A DNA stretch of 64,000 nucleotides from Cysteiniphilum halobium (GCF_003574425.1 NZ_QLIU01000030.1:35347-99346); one strand, 5' to 3'. Counted from the first letter of the stretch, positions 8,722-19,164 are shown. The notes: generated by a model not told the origin, from the sequence alone. A program made the numbers and translations.

Positions 8722-10551
8722 TTATTTAGCAGCTAAGAAACGTTCAATCCGTTGATATAACACTTCACACTCCTGGGGCACTAACTTGCCAAAATTAATG
8801 AAGCCATGAATCATGTTATCAAAATGGTAATGATGTGTATCAACGCCCTTTTCCATCAAGCTTTGCGCAAAGAGTAAGCCCTCATCTCTTAAGGGATCAA
8901 AGCCTGCAGTAAATACCATCGTGCGTGGCATTTTTTCAAGATCTTTAATATAAAGTGGTGATATTTCTGGCTCAGTCCCATCCATTTCTTTAGGGCGATA
9001 TTGCATATTATACCAATTGACTTGGCGTGATTCTAATAAATATCCTTGACTAAATTCACGCATTGATTCTGTGTTATGCGTTAAATCAGTTGTAGGATAG
9101 ATTAATACTTGATTACTAACTACAAACTCACCTGTTTGCAGTGATTTCTCGACACAAAGCGCGGTGTAGTTACCTCCTGAGCTATCGCCAATCATCGTAA
9201 AGTCTTTATTGTCTGCCTTGATATCAGCAGCGTGCTCATATGCCCACTTAGTGACTTGATAGACATCGTTAAGGCCTTCAGGATATGGATTTTCAGGTGC
9301 TAAACGATAGTCAACGGCTAAAACAACACGATTTGTCGTATGTGCTAAATGCCTGCATGGTGCATCAAATGAATCAAGCGTTCCTGAAACAAAGCCACCG
9401 CCATGCGTATAAACAATAATAGGCAAATGTTCCTTAGGGTTTGGGTGATACAAGCGCACATCAATCTCACGCCCTTTAACCTTTACCGCAAAATCACGCA
9501 CAGATGTAATCTCAACCTTGTTGCCGGCATAAAGCATAAGAGATGCTGCAGATTTGCGGACACCCTCAATGCTTAAAGTATCATTTTTCCTATACTTATT
9601 CACAAAATCTAATAAGTTTTGCAGTTTTTCTGGTACAGCTTTTTGTCCATGATACAGTGTGACTTTACGCATATTTTCAGATAATGCTTTGGATGCAGTA
9701 ACTTCACTATTAGATTTAGCTAAAACATTAAACCAGCTTTGCTGGCGTGGTGTCATCCGATCCCCCATTCCACTGATGGAACTTGCAATCCCCTGATCGC
9801 TACAATCGCTTTGTGCAAACTCCATTAAATGTTTACTTACCCAACGAATTAAAGTTATTGCTTTATCATGATTATCAAAACGTGTCTGCAAAATACAGTC
9901 GTTATTGGCAATACCATTAGTCCACGGCACATAATCAACAATAAAATTACAAGGCAGATAATGAAGTCCCGCCTCACGCGCTAATGCAAACTCCGGAAAT
10001 GCCGTCATGCCTATGACACCTCCCCCCATCGCTTGATAACACTTTGCATCAATCATCGTTGGAAATTGAGGTCCATCAATACATACACAAATTTGGCCAA
10101 AATGGATTAGAAAATCGAAGTGATCCTTTTGTTTTTTAATGCTATCAGCGGCTTTTTCACTGATTGGATGGGTTAATGACACATAAGCCAAAATGCCATC
10201 ATCACAAAAAGTTGATTCACGCAACCCCTTAGTGCGATCAATATATTGATAAGGAATCGACATATCCCCAGGCTTTAATACGGTTTGTAAGCTACGTACA
10301 GACGACAAAGCTAAAATGGCCGTTGCACCATATTTTTTAAGGGCATAAATATTAGCGCGATAATTAATTTTGCCAGGTAAAATATTTTCAGCCTGTCCCG
10401 TACGACACAAAAATAGCATCTCAACATCATTGACTTTAATGCGATAAAAGCCATTTGAACATAATCCAAATGGTGTCTCACGTGGCAGTGTTTCTAATAT
10501 TTCAAACTCATCAAACTCTTCAAACCCACTGCTACCAATAATTGCCCACAT
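8722..10551 (-). CDS. Fusion: MTA/MTI-type nucleoside phosphorylase + HSL-family alpha/beta-hydrolase
   Basis: One uninterrupted 609-residue frame joins two enzymes. Residues 1 to about 250 are a nucleoside phosphorylase of the methylthioadenosine/methylthioinosine phosphorylase family: IIGSSGF, PGKINYRANIYALKKYGA, DRTKG, DGPQFPT, GMTAFPEFALAREAGL and VDYVPW. Residues from about 340 to 609 are a hormone-sensitive-lipase type esterase: oxyanion HGGGF (about 384), nucleophile elbow GDSSGG (about 452), catalytic Asp in DPLRDEG (about 549) and His in MIHGFIN (about 580). Both active sites look complete. AAGGAAG is placed 5 bases before ATG. The phosphorylase would salvage 5'-methylthio-nucleosides; the esterase substrate is unknown. 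How widespread this fusion is cannot be judged here. Confidence 0.82.
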   Translation of the reverse strand: MWAIIGSSGFEEFDEFEILETLPRETPFGLCSNGFYRIKVNDVEMLFLCRTGQAENILPGKINYRANIYALKKYGATAILALSSVRSLQTVLKPGDMSIPYQYIDRTKGLRESTFCDDGILAYVSLTHPISEKAADSIKKQKDHFDFLIHFGQICVCIDGPQFPTMIDAKCYQAMGGGVIGMTAFPEFALAREAGLHYLPCNFIVDYVPWTNGIANNDCILQTRFDNHDKAITLIRWVSKHLMEFAQSDCSDQGIASSISGMGDRMTPRQQSWFNVLAKSNSEVTASKALSENMRKVTLYHGQKAVPEKLQNLLDFVNKYRKNDTLSIEGVRKSAASLMLYAGNKVEITSVRDFAVKVKGREIDVRLYHPNPKEHLPIIVYTHGGGFVSGTLDSFDAPCRHLAHTTNRVVLAVDYRLAPENPYPEGLNDVYQVTKWAYEHAADIKADNKDFTMIGDSSGGNYTALCVEKSLQTGEFVVSNQVLIYPTTDLTHNTESMREFSQGYLLESRQVNWYNMQYRPKEMDGTEPEISPLYIKDLEKMPRTMVFTAGFDPLRDEGLLFAQSLMEKGVDTHHYHFDNMIHGFINFGKLVPQECEVLYQRIERFLAAK

Positions 10552-10643
10552 AACGCTTCCTTATGATTTAATTGCTTATGCATATTATCGGATAGTCTTA
10601 GCTATTTATCCAACCTAAACAGCCAGAGTTTTAGTATTAAGGG

Positions 10644-12779
10644 TTAAAACTTCCCGTAATATCCTTCTTTTAAAGCGTCATAAAGATTTGCTGCTGTGTG
10701 TTCTTCACCGTCATACTCGATCATTTCATTACCCTTTAGCTCAAGTACTGAGCCATCATCAAGTGTGAAGCGATATTTGGTTTTCTCCAGATCTTCATCT
10801 TTAACTAAAACACCTTGAAATACTTCTGGATTAAACCTAAAAGTCGTGCAACCCTTTAAACCTTGATGATACGCATAAAGATATATGTCTTTAAAGTCTG
10901 CAAATGGGAAATCTGTCGGCACATTAGCTGTTTTTGATATACTAGAATCAACCCATTTTTGTGCTGCTGCTTGAATATCAACATGTTCTTTTGGTTTCAC
11001 GTTATCAGCACTGATAAAGTACTCTGGTAATTTTTGTGCTTGATCTTTGGCAAATGGCATAGCATCTTTATTAACTAACTGACGATATGCCAATAACTCA
11101 TAGGAGAATACATCAACCTTTTCTTTAGATTTTTTACCAGCACGAATCACATTGCGCGCATAGTGATGCGCGAAGCTTGGCTCAATACCATTACTCACAT
11201 TATTTGCCAATGATAAGGAAATTGTCCCAGTAGGTGCAATAGATGTGTGATGGGTAAAGCGACAACCATACTCACAAATTGCGTCAATAATTGAGATATC
11301 TTCTTTGCCAATACGCTGCATATAGCGACTATACTTGGCATGTAACATGCGTCCTTTAATGATATCACCGACTTTCACTCCATCCGCTGCCATCTCGGGG
11401 CGCAAGCGTAAAAATTCCTCAGTAACGGTATAATCTTTTTCAAGCACGGGGGCACTACCCTTTTCTTTGGCTAGCTTAATCCCCTCACGCCAGCCTTCTA
11501 ATGCCATTTGTTTTGCTACTTCTTCAGTAAATGCCACGGAATCTTTGCTGCCATACTTCATCTTCAGCATGGTGATTGCTGATCCTAAACCTAAAAAGCC
11601 CATGCCATGACGACGTTTGGATTCGATCTCATAGCGTTGCTCTTTTAATGGTAATCCATTGATTTCAACAACATTATCAAGCATCCGCGTGAAAATACGT
11701 ACGACCTTGCGGTATTTATCCCAATCAAAACGTGCTTCTTTGGTAAATGGTCCTTCGATAAATTTAGTTAAATTAACCGATCCTAATAAGCAAGAGCCAT
11801 AAGGAGGTAATGGCTGCTCACCACATGGATTGGTTGCACGAATGGTCTCGCAGAACCAGTTGTTATTGTCTTCATTGACTTTATCGATCAAAATAAACCC
11901 AGGCTCTGCATAATCATAGGTTGACGACATAATCATATCCCATAAGCGACGCGCCTTGATCGTATTATAAATCTTACATGCCACAAGCCCTGACGTATCA
12001 CTAATATAATCGTCTTTAGCTGGCCAATCACGCCATAATACCTGCGATTTATCATACAAATCAATATTATGTGCTTGCTGCTCAGCCTCAGTCATTGGAA
12101 AAGCCAAATGCCATTGCCCATCCTGCTCAACTGCATCCATAAAGTCTCTAGTAATTAAAAGTGAGAGATTAAACTGTCGCAAACGCCCATCCTCACGTTT
12201 AGCACGAATAAAATCAAATACATCAGGATGCCCAACGTCAAATGTGCCCATTTGTGCACCGCGCCTACCACCGGCAGATGCCACCGTAAAGCACATCTTG
12301 TCATAGATATCCATAAATGACATAGGACCAGAGGTGTGCGCACCAGCACCAGCAACAAACGCACCTTTAGGACGCAATGTCGAAAACTCATAACCAATGC
12401 CACACCCGGCTTTAAGAGTGAGTCCTGATTCATGAACTTTTTGTAAAATGTCATTCATTGAATCATGAATGGTGCCAGAAACTGTACAATTAATCGTAGA
12501 AGTTGCTGGTTTATGCTCAAGTGCTCCGGCATTAGAGACAATTCTTCCTGCAGGAATTGCACCATTTCTTAGCGCCCACAAGAACTCTTCATAGTGCTTT
12601 TGCTGCAACTCTTTGGTTTTCTCAACATCTGATAATGCTTTAGCGACACGTTGATAGGTCGCATCAATATTTTGATCAACCGGCTCACCTAAACGTGTTT
12701 TCAAACGATACTTACTATCCCATATATCCAAAGATGCTGCTTGGAAATCTATTGTGGGTATTGCTTCTGTCAACGACAT
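10644..12779 (-). CDS. nrdJ: Adenosylcobalamin-dependent (class II) ribonucleotide reductase
   Basis: Reduces ribonucleotides to deoxyribonucleotides without oxygen using adenosylcobalamin. Visible motifs: TINCTVSG (first active-site Cys, about residue 100), GCGIGYEFSTLRPKG, SAGGRRGAQMG, NPCGEQPLPPYGSC (radical Cys, about 320) and APTGTISL (about 515). With 711 residues it is shorter than full class II enzymes because the C-terminal zinc-ribbon-like segment with the redox Cys pair is absent: after GLKGCTTFRFN there is no further Cys and the protein ends DALKEGYYGKF. AGGAG is 6 bases before ATG. I looked for a cobalamin riboswitch in 12780-12990 and saw none. Stands alone. Confidence 0.9.
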   Translation of the reverse strand: MSLTEAIPTIDFQAASLDIWDSKYRLKTRLGEPVDQNIDATYQRVAKALSDVEKTKELQQKHYEEFLWALRNGAIPAGRIVSNAGALEHKPATSTINCTVSGTIHDSMNDILQKVHESGLTLKAGCGIGYEFSTLRPKGAFVAGAGAHTSGPMSFMDIYDKMCFTVASAGGRRGAQMGTFDVGHPDVFDFIRAKREDGRLRQFNLSLLITRDFMDAVEQDGQWHLAFPMTEAEQQAHNIDLYDKSQVLWRDWPAKDDYISDTSGLVACKIYNTIKARRLWDMIMSSTYDYAEPGFILIDKVNEDNNNWFCETIRATNPCGEQPLPPYGSCLLGSVNLTKFIEGPFTKEARFDWDKYRKVVRIFTRMLDNVVEINGLPLKEQRYEIESKRRHGMGFLGLGSAITMLKMKYGSKDSVAFTEEVAKQMALEGWREGIKLAKEKGSAPVLEKDYTVTEEFLRLRPEMAADGVKVGDIIKGRMLHAKYSRYMQRIGKEDISIIDAICEYGCRFTHHTSIAPTGTISLSLANNVSNGIEPSFAHHYARNVIRAGKKSKEKVDVFSYELLAYRQLVNKDAMPFAKDQAQKLPEYFISADNVKPKEHVDIQAAAQKWVDSSISKTANVPTDFPFADFKDIYLYAYHQGLKGCTTFRFNPEVFQGVLVKDEDLEKTKYRFTLDDGSVLELKGNEMIEYDGEEHTAANLYDALKEGYYGKF

Positions 12780-13076
12780 GGCAGGCTCCTCATAACCTAA
12801 AAATCACAAAATACACTCATTATTCTAGCGCTATTTTTTATGAAAGGCGGCATTTTTTTCCTTGAATATTTTTATGATATGTCTTGACTCACTGACGTTA
12901 ACTAAGTTCCGTCATAGAATCACACCTTTTATTTTAAATTTGACTGAATTCGCCCAAGCAATTTTAAATAAAAGCATTTGGTAAAGAATACTTGAGTGAT
13001 ATATGATGATGAACAACTTTTAGTAAGTAACCATAAATCATTTTGCGGTTTAAAAAATAAGGACAATCTATACAAT

Positions 13077-13964
13077 ATGGGTTTTATTTTTAAAAAGATT
13101 GCGATCATTGGCACACACGACAATCCAGCAGTTGCTGAAACTGTTGAGTATCTAGCACATACATTAATTGAGCACTCAGCACGGATTTACCTTGAGACTG
13201 AAACGGCAGAGAGCTTAGACCATCGCTTTGGTGATGGTTATGATTTAAAGGCGATTGCTAAACACTGTGATATCGCTGTAGTTGTTGGTGGCGATGGTAA
13301 TTTCTTGAATGCCGCAAGAAGTCTGTCCCTACTAAGCAGCATCCCTATTGTTGGTGTTAACCGTGGGAAACTTGGGTTTCTAACAGATATTAATCCTGAT
13401 GAATTAAGCACACGTTTGTTTGATGTACTTGAGGGAAATTACCAACAAGAACACCGCTTTATGCTGCAGGCATCCATTAAAAGCGCTATCTGCCCACCTG
13501 AGAAAACCGTTGCATTAAATGACATTGTCATTGCCGCTGGCCAGCGTAGTCGCTTATTCCAAATGCATATCCATATCGATGGTCGTTATGCCTTTGATCA
13601 ACGTGCTGATGGTATGATTATAGCTACTCCTACTGGCTCAACAGCGCATGCACTATCTGCAGGAGGTCCCATCATGCATCCAAAGCTCGATGCGATTGTT
13701 ATGGTACCGATGTTCTCTCACTCCTTAAATAGCCGCCCTATTGTCTTAAATGCTCATTGTGATATCCAAATTACGATTGGTGAATATAACAATCCAGAGC
13801 CAAGCTTAAGCTTTGATGGACATATGAAATTACAGCTCTCACCAGGCGACACAATTAAGCTTAGTCGCTGTCCAAAATCAGTGACAATCTTACACCCATT
13901 AGATTATGACTACTTTCACTCATTACGCTCAAAGCTTCATTGGGGTAAAATGCTCTTTCCTTAA
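13077..13964 (+). CDS. nadK: NAD kinase
   Basis: Phosphorylates NAD to NADP. The 295-residue product has VVVGGDGNFLNAARSL (GGDG phosphate-binding loop), the NExx-type segment replaced by ALNDIVIA, and TPTGSTAHALSAGGPIMHP, all hallmarks of the family; size is normal. An in-frame start at 12996 would add 27 residues of non-conserved sequence; the family begins with FKKIAIIG, so ATG at 13077 is preferred, with AAGGA about 13 bases upstream. The roughly 300 bases between nrdJ and this gene hold no other gene. Together with nadA, nadC and nadE it means four NAD(P) synthesis genes fall in one 29-kb stretch, though not in one operon. Confidence 0.93.
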   Translation: MGFIFKKIAIIGTHDNPAVAETVEYLAHTLIEHSARIYLETETAESLDHRFGDGYDLKAIAKHCDIAVVVGGDGNFLNAARSLSLLSSIPIVGVNRGKLGFLTDINPDELSTRLFDVLEGNYQQEHRFMLQASIKSAICPPEKTVALNDIVIAAGQRSRLFQMHIHIDGRYAFDQRADGMIIATPTGSTAHALSAGGPIMHPKLDAIVMVPMFSHSLNSRPIVLNAHCDIQITIGEYNNPEPSLSFDGHMKLQLSPGDTIKLSRCPKSVTILHPLDYDYFHSLRSKLHWGKMLFP

Positions 13965-14080
13965 ATTTTGATCAATTCAATACCTTGGTTTGCCAGTAAA
14001 ACTATTGGTATTTATGCTTTGATCGGGCATAATAACGGCTCAAATTTAACGGTATATATAGCAAAATAATAGGATTAAAC

Positions 14081-14539
14081 ATGGAAAACACACAAAATAA
14101 TCAGCCCAACTTTGTTGTTCAAAAAGTTTACACGAAAGATATCTCATTTGAAGCACCAAGCACGCCTGATGTTTTTAAAGCACAATGGCAACCTGAAGCC
14201 AACGTTAATGTTGATACTACCTCTTCAAAGCTTGATAATGATGTTTATGAGGTTGAGTTAAGCTTAACAGTAACTGTTAAAAATAATGACAAAAATGCTT
14301 ATTTGATCGAGGTCTCTCAAGCAGGCATTTTCACTTTACAAAACATGCCAGAAGATCAGGTGGCACCAATGTTAGGTGCTTTTTGCCCAACCACATTATT
14401 TCCATATGCCAAAGAAACGATTGACAGCTTAATTAATCGTGGTGGCTTCCCACAAATCAACCTTGCACCTATTAACTTTGATGCACTTTATATGCAAAGA
14501 CTAGCACAACAGCAATCAGGTGAGCAAACACAACACTAA
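14081..14539 (+). CDS. secB: Protein-export chaperone SecB
   Basis: 152 residues, normal size. It contains FVVQKVYTKDISFEAP near the N-terminus, YEVELSLTVTV in the middle and the typical C-terminal segment APMLGAFCPTTLFPYAKE, then GGFPQINLAPINFDALY. SecB holds presecretory proteins unfolded and delivers them to SecA. AGGA before the ATG. Convergent with the large unknown gene downstream; the stop codons are only 4 bases apart, leaving no room for a dedicated terminator. Confidence 0.95.
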   Translation: MENTQNNQPNFVVQKVYTKDISFEAPSTPDVFKAQWQPEANVNVDTTSSKLDNDVYEVELSLTVTVKNNDKNAYLIEVSQAGIFTLQNMPEDQVAPMLGAFCPTTLFPYAKETIDSLINRGGFPQINLAPINFDALYMQRLAQQQSGEQTQH

Positions 14540-14543
14540 AAAC

Positions 14544-16910
14544 CTAAATAATTCCTTTTTTTTCTAGTGCGTCTTTTGCATTAGAACGTTCATCCACCCT
14601 GCTGGAACTTGCCATTTCTTGTGTGAAGCGTTGTAAATTATCATCATATTTTTGTTGCATATTTTTTATATTTTCAATTTCTGCTTCTTCATTTGCAAAT
14701 AACTCGGCAGTAATTAAGAGCATTGTTTCTTCCATATTTTCTAGAACATCTTCAATACTAGCTTTCTTATGATGATAGGCTTGTAAACTCAATCGCTGCT
14801 TTAAAAAGCTTTTTTGTAACGCAAAATAACGTGATGCTTTATTAAGCTCGGGCTTTTTACTCGTCGCACCCACTTTTTTGTTGAGGCTTGTAAGCGAGTG
14901 TTTTAAATAGTTCTCACCATAATCACCATATTCTGTTCGCTCATTGCCAAGCATAACTGCACCTACTTTAACCGAAATGCCACCTGATACATAACCCTGA
15001 TTGCCATGAGCTTGATAAAACGTGCTGATCCTTTTAAAATCTTCTTCCTCATGGCTGATTTGCGCATGATTAATCCGCGTTTTTGTCAAGCTCAAAATAG
15101 CAGTTGGTTCTGGCAAAGCATCAGCAAATGCTTGGTTAATCTCTGCATGTACTTGGTAATCATTAGCCTGGTTAGCAATATAGGGAGCTGCTGTATCCCA
15201 AGATAAAATAAATACCTTCAAACGGTCGAACACTTTTATTGCTAGATCATTACGTTGTATAGCAGATATGCCTTGATCTATGGGTGTACTGTATTCTGAA
15301 AATCCCCTTACTGCATTAAGCTCAAAAGCATCCAACAGCGTTAAAAAAGCAGTATCATTTAACTGTTCATTATGTTCATCCAAAGTATTTTCGCCAAGGT
15401 GATATGCATCCAGTTTTTCTTTGCCATGTGGTGATACCGTAGTATCAATCTTGATGCGATATAAAGGCGCACACAATATTGCTTTTATTTTTTCAGCCAA
15501 ACAAAAACTCAATGTAATTGCATCATCAATATCTCGTTGTTTAATCGTAGATCGACCAGCAACTCGACTGCGTAATGAATAGAATTCTAAATAAAAATAA
15601 CACGCGCTAGTAATACCATTATATAATGCACTCAAATATTGATTCATCGCATCAATGAGATTCTCACCTGTTAATGATGAGCTAAAAATAGGTTCATTTA
15701 AAATAAACTCTGGGATAACTTTGATTAAATAAACCATCGCTAAATCACATACACGTAAATCATTACTAAAAGTCTCTTTCCAATGTTTTTGATAATTGTC
15801 AGGAATTATTTTAATGATCTCTCTTTTGACTTCAGCACCTAACTTCTTATTAAAATAGCTATTGTAATCATCAAAGTACGCCCATAAGGTCAGTTTTGTA
15901 TCAATGACTTTAAAAAACTGCTCTCGTGTTATTGCATACTCAAATTGTCCGACTTGTATTGCCTGATAAACAGGATAGCCTTCAAGCGACTCACTTATAA
16001 GCCCTGTGTTTGTAAAATTAAGTTTCTTATACTTACGATTATAGCTTGTATCTCGTGCCATCACTTTAGAATTAATGACCTTCTGTAGCAGTTCTTGACG
16101 CACTTGCCTTACTTCTTCTTGTGTCATATTACCAAGCTTATCTTGATCAGCATAAAAGCGCTTATAGACCTCACGCGTTTTTGTCCCTAAATGACGATCT
16201 GCCGGTTGAACAGCTGCGACAAGATTAGCAAGACTAATATATAATAAATTCGTTTTATAATTAACACTCTTAGTAATGGATTTAAGATGATATAAACGCA
16301 AAGTCACCATTAAAATAGCTTGATTTAGAGCATATTCGGCATATTTATCTTGATTGCGCTGCAAATAATCGATTTTTTCCTCAACTGTTTTGCTCTCAAC
16401 CGCCTTAAGATTGCCTGATTTCACCATAGTATTTAGAAATTCATTAATACAGCTTTGCGCTTTATATCTTGCCGTACCTACATTTGTAGGATCATAGTTT
16501 TTTTTGCCTGTTATTGGATCCGTCATACTAAATCCACGAATGTCAGCGCTAATGTACTTATTTGAAATGTAATTACTTAAATTCGATGTTACAGCAACAA
16601 ACAAAGTATTGGCAACGCGTTCTTTTAAGTTCCCATCAACCTGCGATGCTTTATAAATACTGGTCATACTGCTAGCAATTGCATACCCTAAAGGACCACC
16701 AAAAAAAGTTGCAGCTACTGTTGCCATTCCTATCACCACATCAACTGCACCATCAAAACGATGCTGACGCTTTTCCTCTAAGGTCATTCTTAAATAATAT
16801 TGGCTTGCTAAATTATCAATATCCTGTGCATAGGCTTTAGCTTCTTTTGAAAAAAGCGTGATCACTTCAGTTAATGCTTTTGATTGATCCTGTAAACGTT
16901 GAATGGACAT
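14544..16910 (-). CDS. Large protein of unknown function with one hydrophobic Gly-rich segment
   Basis: I do not recognise this 788-residue protein. It has no Sec signal peptide. Residues about 55-82 (IGMATVAATFFGGPLGYAI) form the only clear hydrophobic stretch and are Gly/Ala rich, as in membrane-inserting or glycine-zipper segments. The rest is mainly helical, polar and Lys/Glu/Gln rich, with a likely coiled coil near the C-terminus (EEAEIENIKNMQQKYDDN). Repeated or enzymatic motifs are not evident. It has a perfect AGGAGG ribosome site 4 bases before ATG, so it is probably well translated. It is monocistronic, flanked upstream by 353 bases without a gene. A translocated effector or pore-forming protein is possible but is speculation. 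Confidence 0.7.
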   Translation of the reverse strand: MSIQRLQDQSKALTEVITLFSKEAKAYAQDIDNLASQYYLRMTLEEKRQHRFDGAVDVVIGMATVAATFFGGPLGYAIASSMTSIYKASQVDGNLKERVANTLFVAVTSNLSNYISNKYISADIRGFSMTDPITGKKNYDPTNVGTARYKAQSCINEFLNTMVKSGNLKAVESKTVEEKIDYLQRNQDKYAEYALNQAILMVTLRLYHLKSITKSVNYKTNLLYISLANLVAAVQPADRHLGTKTREVYKRFYADQDKLGNMTQEEVRQVRQELLQKVINSKVMARDTSYNRKYKKLNFTNTGLISESLEGYPVYQAIQVGQFEYAITREQFFKVIDTKLTLWAYFDDYNSYFNKKLGAEVKREIIKIIPDNYQKHWKETFSNDLRVCDLAMVYLIKVIPEFILNEPIFSSSLTGENLIDAMNQYLSALYNGITSACYFYLEFYSLRSRVAGRSTIKQRDIDDAITLSFCLAEKIKAILCAPLYRIKIDTTVSPHGKEKLDAYHLGENTLDEHNEQLNDTAFLTLLDAFELNAVRGFSEYSTPIDQGISAIQRNDLAIKVFDRLKVFILSWDTAAPYIANQANDYQVHAEINQAFADALPEPTAILSLTKTRINHAQISHEEEDFKRISTFYQAHGNQGYVSGGISVKVGAVMLGNERTEYGDYGENYLKHSLTSLNKKVGATSKKPELNKASRYFALQKSFLKQRLSLQAYHHKKASIEDVLENMEETMLLITAELFANEEAEIENIKNMQQKYDDNLQRFTQEMASSSRVDERSNAKDALEKKGII

Positions 16911-17263
16911 ATTTTCCTCCTATACGATATCTGTGCATGGCAATAATGGCTCGATGGTAGATTTGAATAATCTGCTATAGCAGGACGCAAATTATCCTAC
17001 ATGAATAATTCAATCTATCATCTAATTAAGTCGATATAATATAGTTGATTAGCGTTAAACCAGTGTCTGTAGTTTAATCATCTTATCTTCTGTATTATCA
17101 ACTTCCTGTTGTATATTTCCTTCATAGCATCAAAGTCAGCTTTATCACAAAGCTATATACCCACCATAACAAAAAAACGATTAATACACACTTTAATCAT
17201 TGCAAAATAACTTGAGTTATTCTTAAGCATTTTTAATCAGATTAAAAAAATACTTATGGGTAT
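16911..17263. other. 353-base gap without a gene
   Basis: AT-rich stretch between the unknown 788-residue gene and nadC, both read leftward. No ORF, tRNA or recognisable RNA. It should contain the promoter of the unknown gene near its left end. At the right end are two AT-rich palindromes downstream of nadC (17206-17221 and 17230-17248). Confidence 0.6.
17230..17248 (-). terminator. Probable nadA-nadC terminator
   Basis: An 8-bp A/T palindrome (TTTTTAAT, loop CAG, ATTAAAAA) starts 16 bases after the nadC stop on the minus strand. A second palindrome, AATAACT-TG-AGTTATT, follows at 17206-17221 and is succeeded by TTTT on the transcribed strand. Both are weak stems. Confidence 0.4.
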
Positions 17264-18130
17264 CTATATAAACCGCATCGATAAATCAATTGCCTGAATG
17301 TTTTTGGTCAGTGCGCCAATCGAGATAAAATCAACACCGGTTTGTGCAACTGCATAAATCGTATCAAGTGACATATTACCAGAGGCCTCAAGTTGTGCTT
17401 TGCCTTTAGCAATACTGACGGCCTTTTGCATATCTCTCAATGAGAAATTATCAAGCATAATCACATCAGCATGTGCTTTCAGTGCTTCATTGAGTTCATC
17501 AAAGTTTTCAACCTCTACTTCAACCATCTTTTGTGGCGCAATCTCTCGCGCTTTTTCAATCGCTTTAGTAATAGAGTGATCGCAAGCAGCAATATGATTT
17601 TCCTTAATTAAAAAGGCATCAAATAAACCAATGCGGTGATTCATCCCCCCGCCACAGGTCACTGCATATTTTTGTGCTAGACGAAATCCCGGAATCGTTT
17701 TACGTGTATCTAGTATTGTGCATTCAGTACCTTTGACCGCTTGCACATATTCACGCGTTTTTGTAGCAACACTTGAGAGCATCTGCAAGAAATTAAGTGC
17801 ATTACGCTCAGCGGACAAAATACTGCGTGCTGAACCTTCAACTTCAAAAAGTATTTTATTAGCAAGCACCTCATCACCATCATGATGATACCAATGAAGT
17901 TTTAAGCTTGGATCAACTTGTTTAAAAACTTCATTGACCCAATCATAACCGCACATCACCATTGGCTCACGTGTAATCACGCGCGCGCGGGCTTGTTCAT
18001 CTTCATTGATCAATAAGGCATTAATATCACCTTGATCAATATCTTCAGCCAAGGCTTGTGTTACCATTTTTGTAACAAGTGCTTTAGGGACTTCGGTAAT
18101 TTGTTCAGTTTGTAAATGTGTACGACTCAT
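17264..18130 (-). CDS. nadC: Nicotinate-nucleotide pyrophosphorylase (quinolinate phosphoribosyltransferase)
   Basis: Converts quinolinate and PRPP to nicotinate mononucleotide, CO2 and PPi. The 288-residue product has [47 protein letters not shown] (substrate-binding Arg/Lys), [36 protein letters not shown] and LEASGNMS, all conserved family segments. Its ATG overlaps the nadA stop as ATGA, so the pair is translationally coupled. Confidence 0.95.
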   Translation of the reverse strand: MSRTHLQTEQITEVPKALVTKMVTQALAEDIDQGDINALLINEDEQARARVITREPMVMCGYDWVNEVFKQVDPSLKLHWYHHDGDEVLANKILFEVEGSARSILSAERNALNFLQMLSSVATKTREYVQAVKGTECTILDTRKTIPGFRLAQKYAVTCGGGMNHRIGLFDAFLIKENHIAACDHSITKAIEKAREIAPQKMVEVEVENFDELNEALKAHADVIMLDNFSLRDMQKAVSIAKGKAQLEASGNMSLDTIYAVAQTGVDFISIGALTKNIQAIDLSMRFI

Positions 18131-19164
18131 TTATTATTGAACTCCACCATTCGCGTTAATGGCACCATCGCACGTTCACGCACATCATCTGGCACGATAA
18201 TTTCGTTATTCCCGTTCTCTAACACCTCAGCAAGATTTTTTAAGGTATTCATTCCCATCCATGGGCAATGCGCACAGGATTTACATGTTGCACTATTACC
18301 CATTGTTGGTGCCTCAATAAATACCTTATGTGGCGAGGCTTGTTTCATCTTATAGAAAATACCGGCTTCAGTTGCCACAATAAAAATAGGGTTTGCTAAC
18401 TTTTTTGATGCTTCCAATAACTGCGAAGTTGAACCCACCGCATCGGCTAACGCCACGATTTCTTGTGGAGATTCTGGATGCACCAATACAGCAGCTTCTG
18501 GGTATTGCGCCTTTAAATCAAGTAATGCACGCGCCTTAAACTCCTCATGCACAATACAAGCACCATTATAATGCACCATATCTGCACCGGTTTGCTTCTC
18601 AATCCAGCGCCCTAAGTACTTATCCGGTGCCCATAGAATCTTTTGACCTTGATCACTCAAATACTCGCAAATTTGTAAGGCATTGGATGAGGTGACCGTC
18701 CAATCAGCCAAGGCTTTAATACGTGCTGAAGTATTGACATAAACCACAACCGTACGATCAGGATGCTTAGCAATAAACGCTTTAAATTCTTCCTCTTGAC
18801 AACTCACATCAAGTGAACACTCAGCTTCTAATGTCGGCATAATGACTTTTTTATGTGGCGATAAGATCTTGGCGCTTTCGCCCATAAAGCGTACACCCGC
18901 AACGACAAGTGTATCTGCCGGATGGTCCTTTCCAAAGCGCGCCATAGCTAATGAATCGCCTAGCATACCACCTGTTTCTTCAGCCAATGCTTGAATGTCT
19001 GCATCAACATAATAATGGGCAATTAAACAGGCATTTTTCTCTTTTAATAATTGCTTTATTTTCTCACGATAAAATGTTTTTTCTTGTTCATCCGTTACTT
19101 GTAGACTTTTGGCTTTTGGCCAAGCTTTAGCAACACGCGATTGAAATTCAATATCACTGATCAT
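18127..19164 (-). CDS. nadA: Quinolinate synthase A
   Basis: Condenses iminoaspartate with dihydroxyacetone phosphate to give quinolinate, using a 4Fe-4S cluster. [42 protein letters not shown], the DWTVTSSNA segment, HPESP and the final [15 protein letters not shown] are present; the three cluster Cys are expected in [15 protein letters not shown] and the CKSCAHC block. 345 residues, normal size. First gene of nadA-nadC; the L-aspartate oxidase gene nadB, often the third member, is not in the window. Confidence 0.95.
   Translation of the reverse strand: MISDIEFQSRVAKAWPKAKSLQVTDEQEKTFYREKIKQLLKEKNACLIAHYYVDADIQALAEETGGMLGDSLAMARFGKDHPADTLVVAGVRFMGESAKILSPHKKVIMPTLEAECSLDVSCQEEEFKAFIAKHPDRTVVVYVNTSARIKALADWTVTSSNALQICEYLSDQGQKILWAPDKYLGRWIEKQTGADMVHYNGACIVHEEFKARALLDLKAQYPEAAVLVHPESPQEIVALADAVGSTSQLLEASKKLANPIFIVATEAGIFYKMKQASPHKVFIEAPTMGNSATCKSCAHCPWMGMNTLKNLAEVLENGNNEIIVPDDVRERAMVPLTRMVEFNNK

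Noticed and set aside
12155..12454. 99-codon frame on the minus strand within nrdJ
   Set aside because: Shadow of nrdJ in another frame, no start site or family resemblance.
12780..12990. Possible cobalamin riboswitch ahead of nrdJ
   Set aside because: No B12-box-like conserved core or suitable hairpins were seen on the minus strand.
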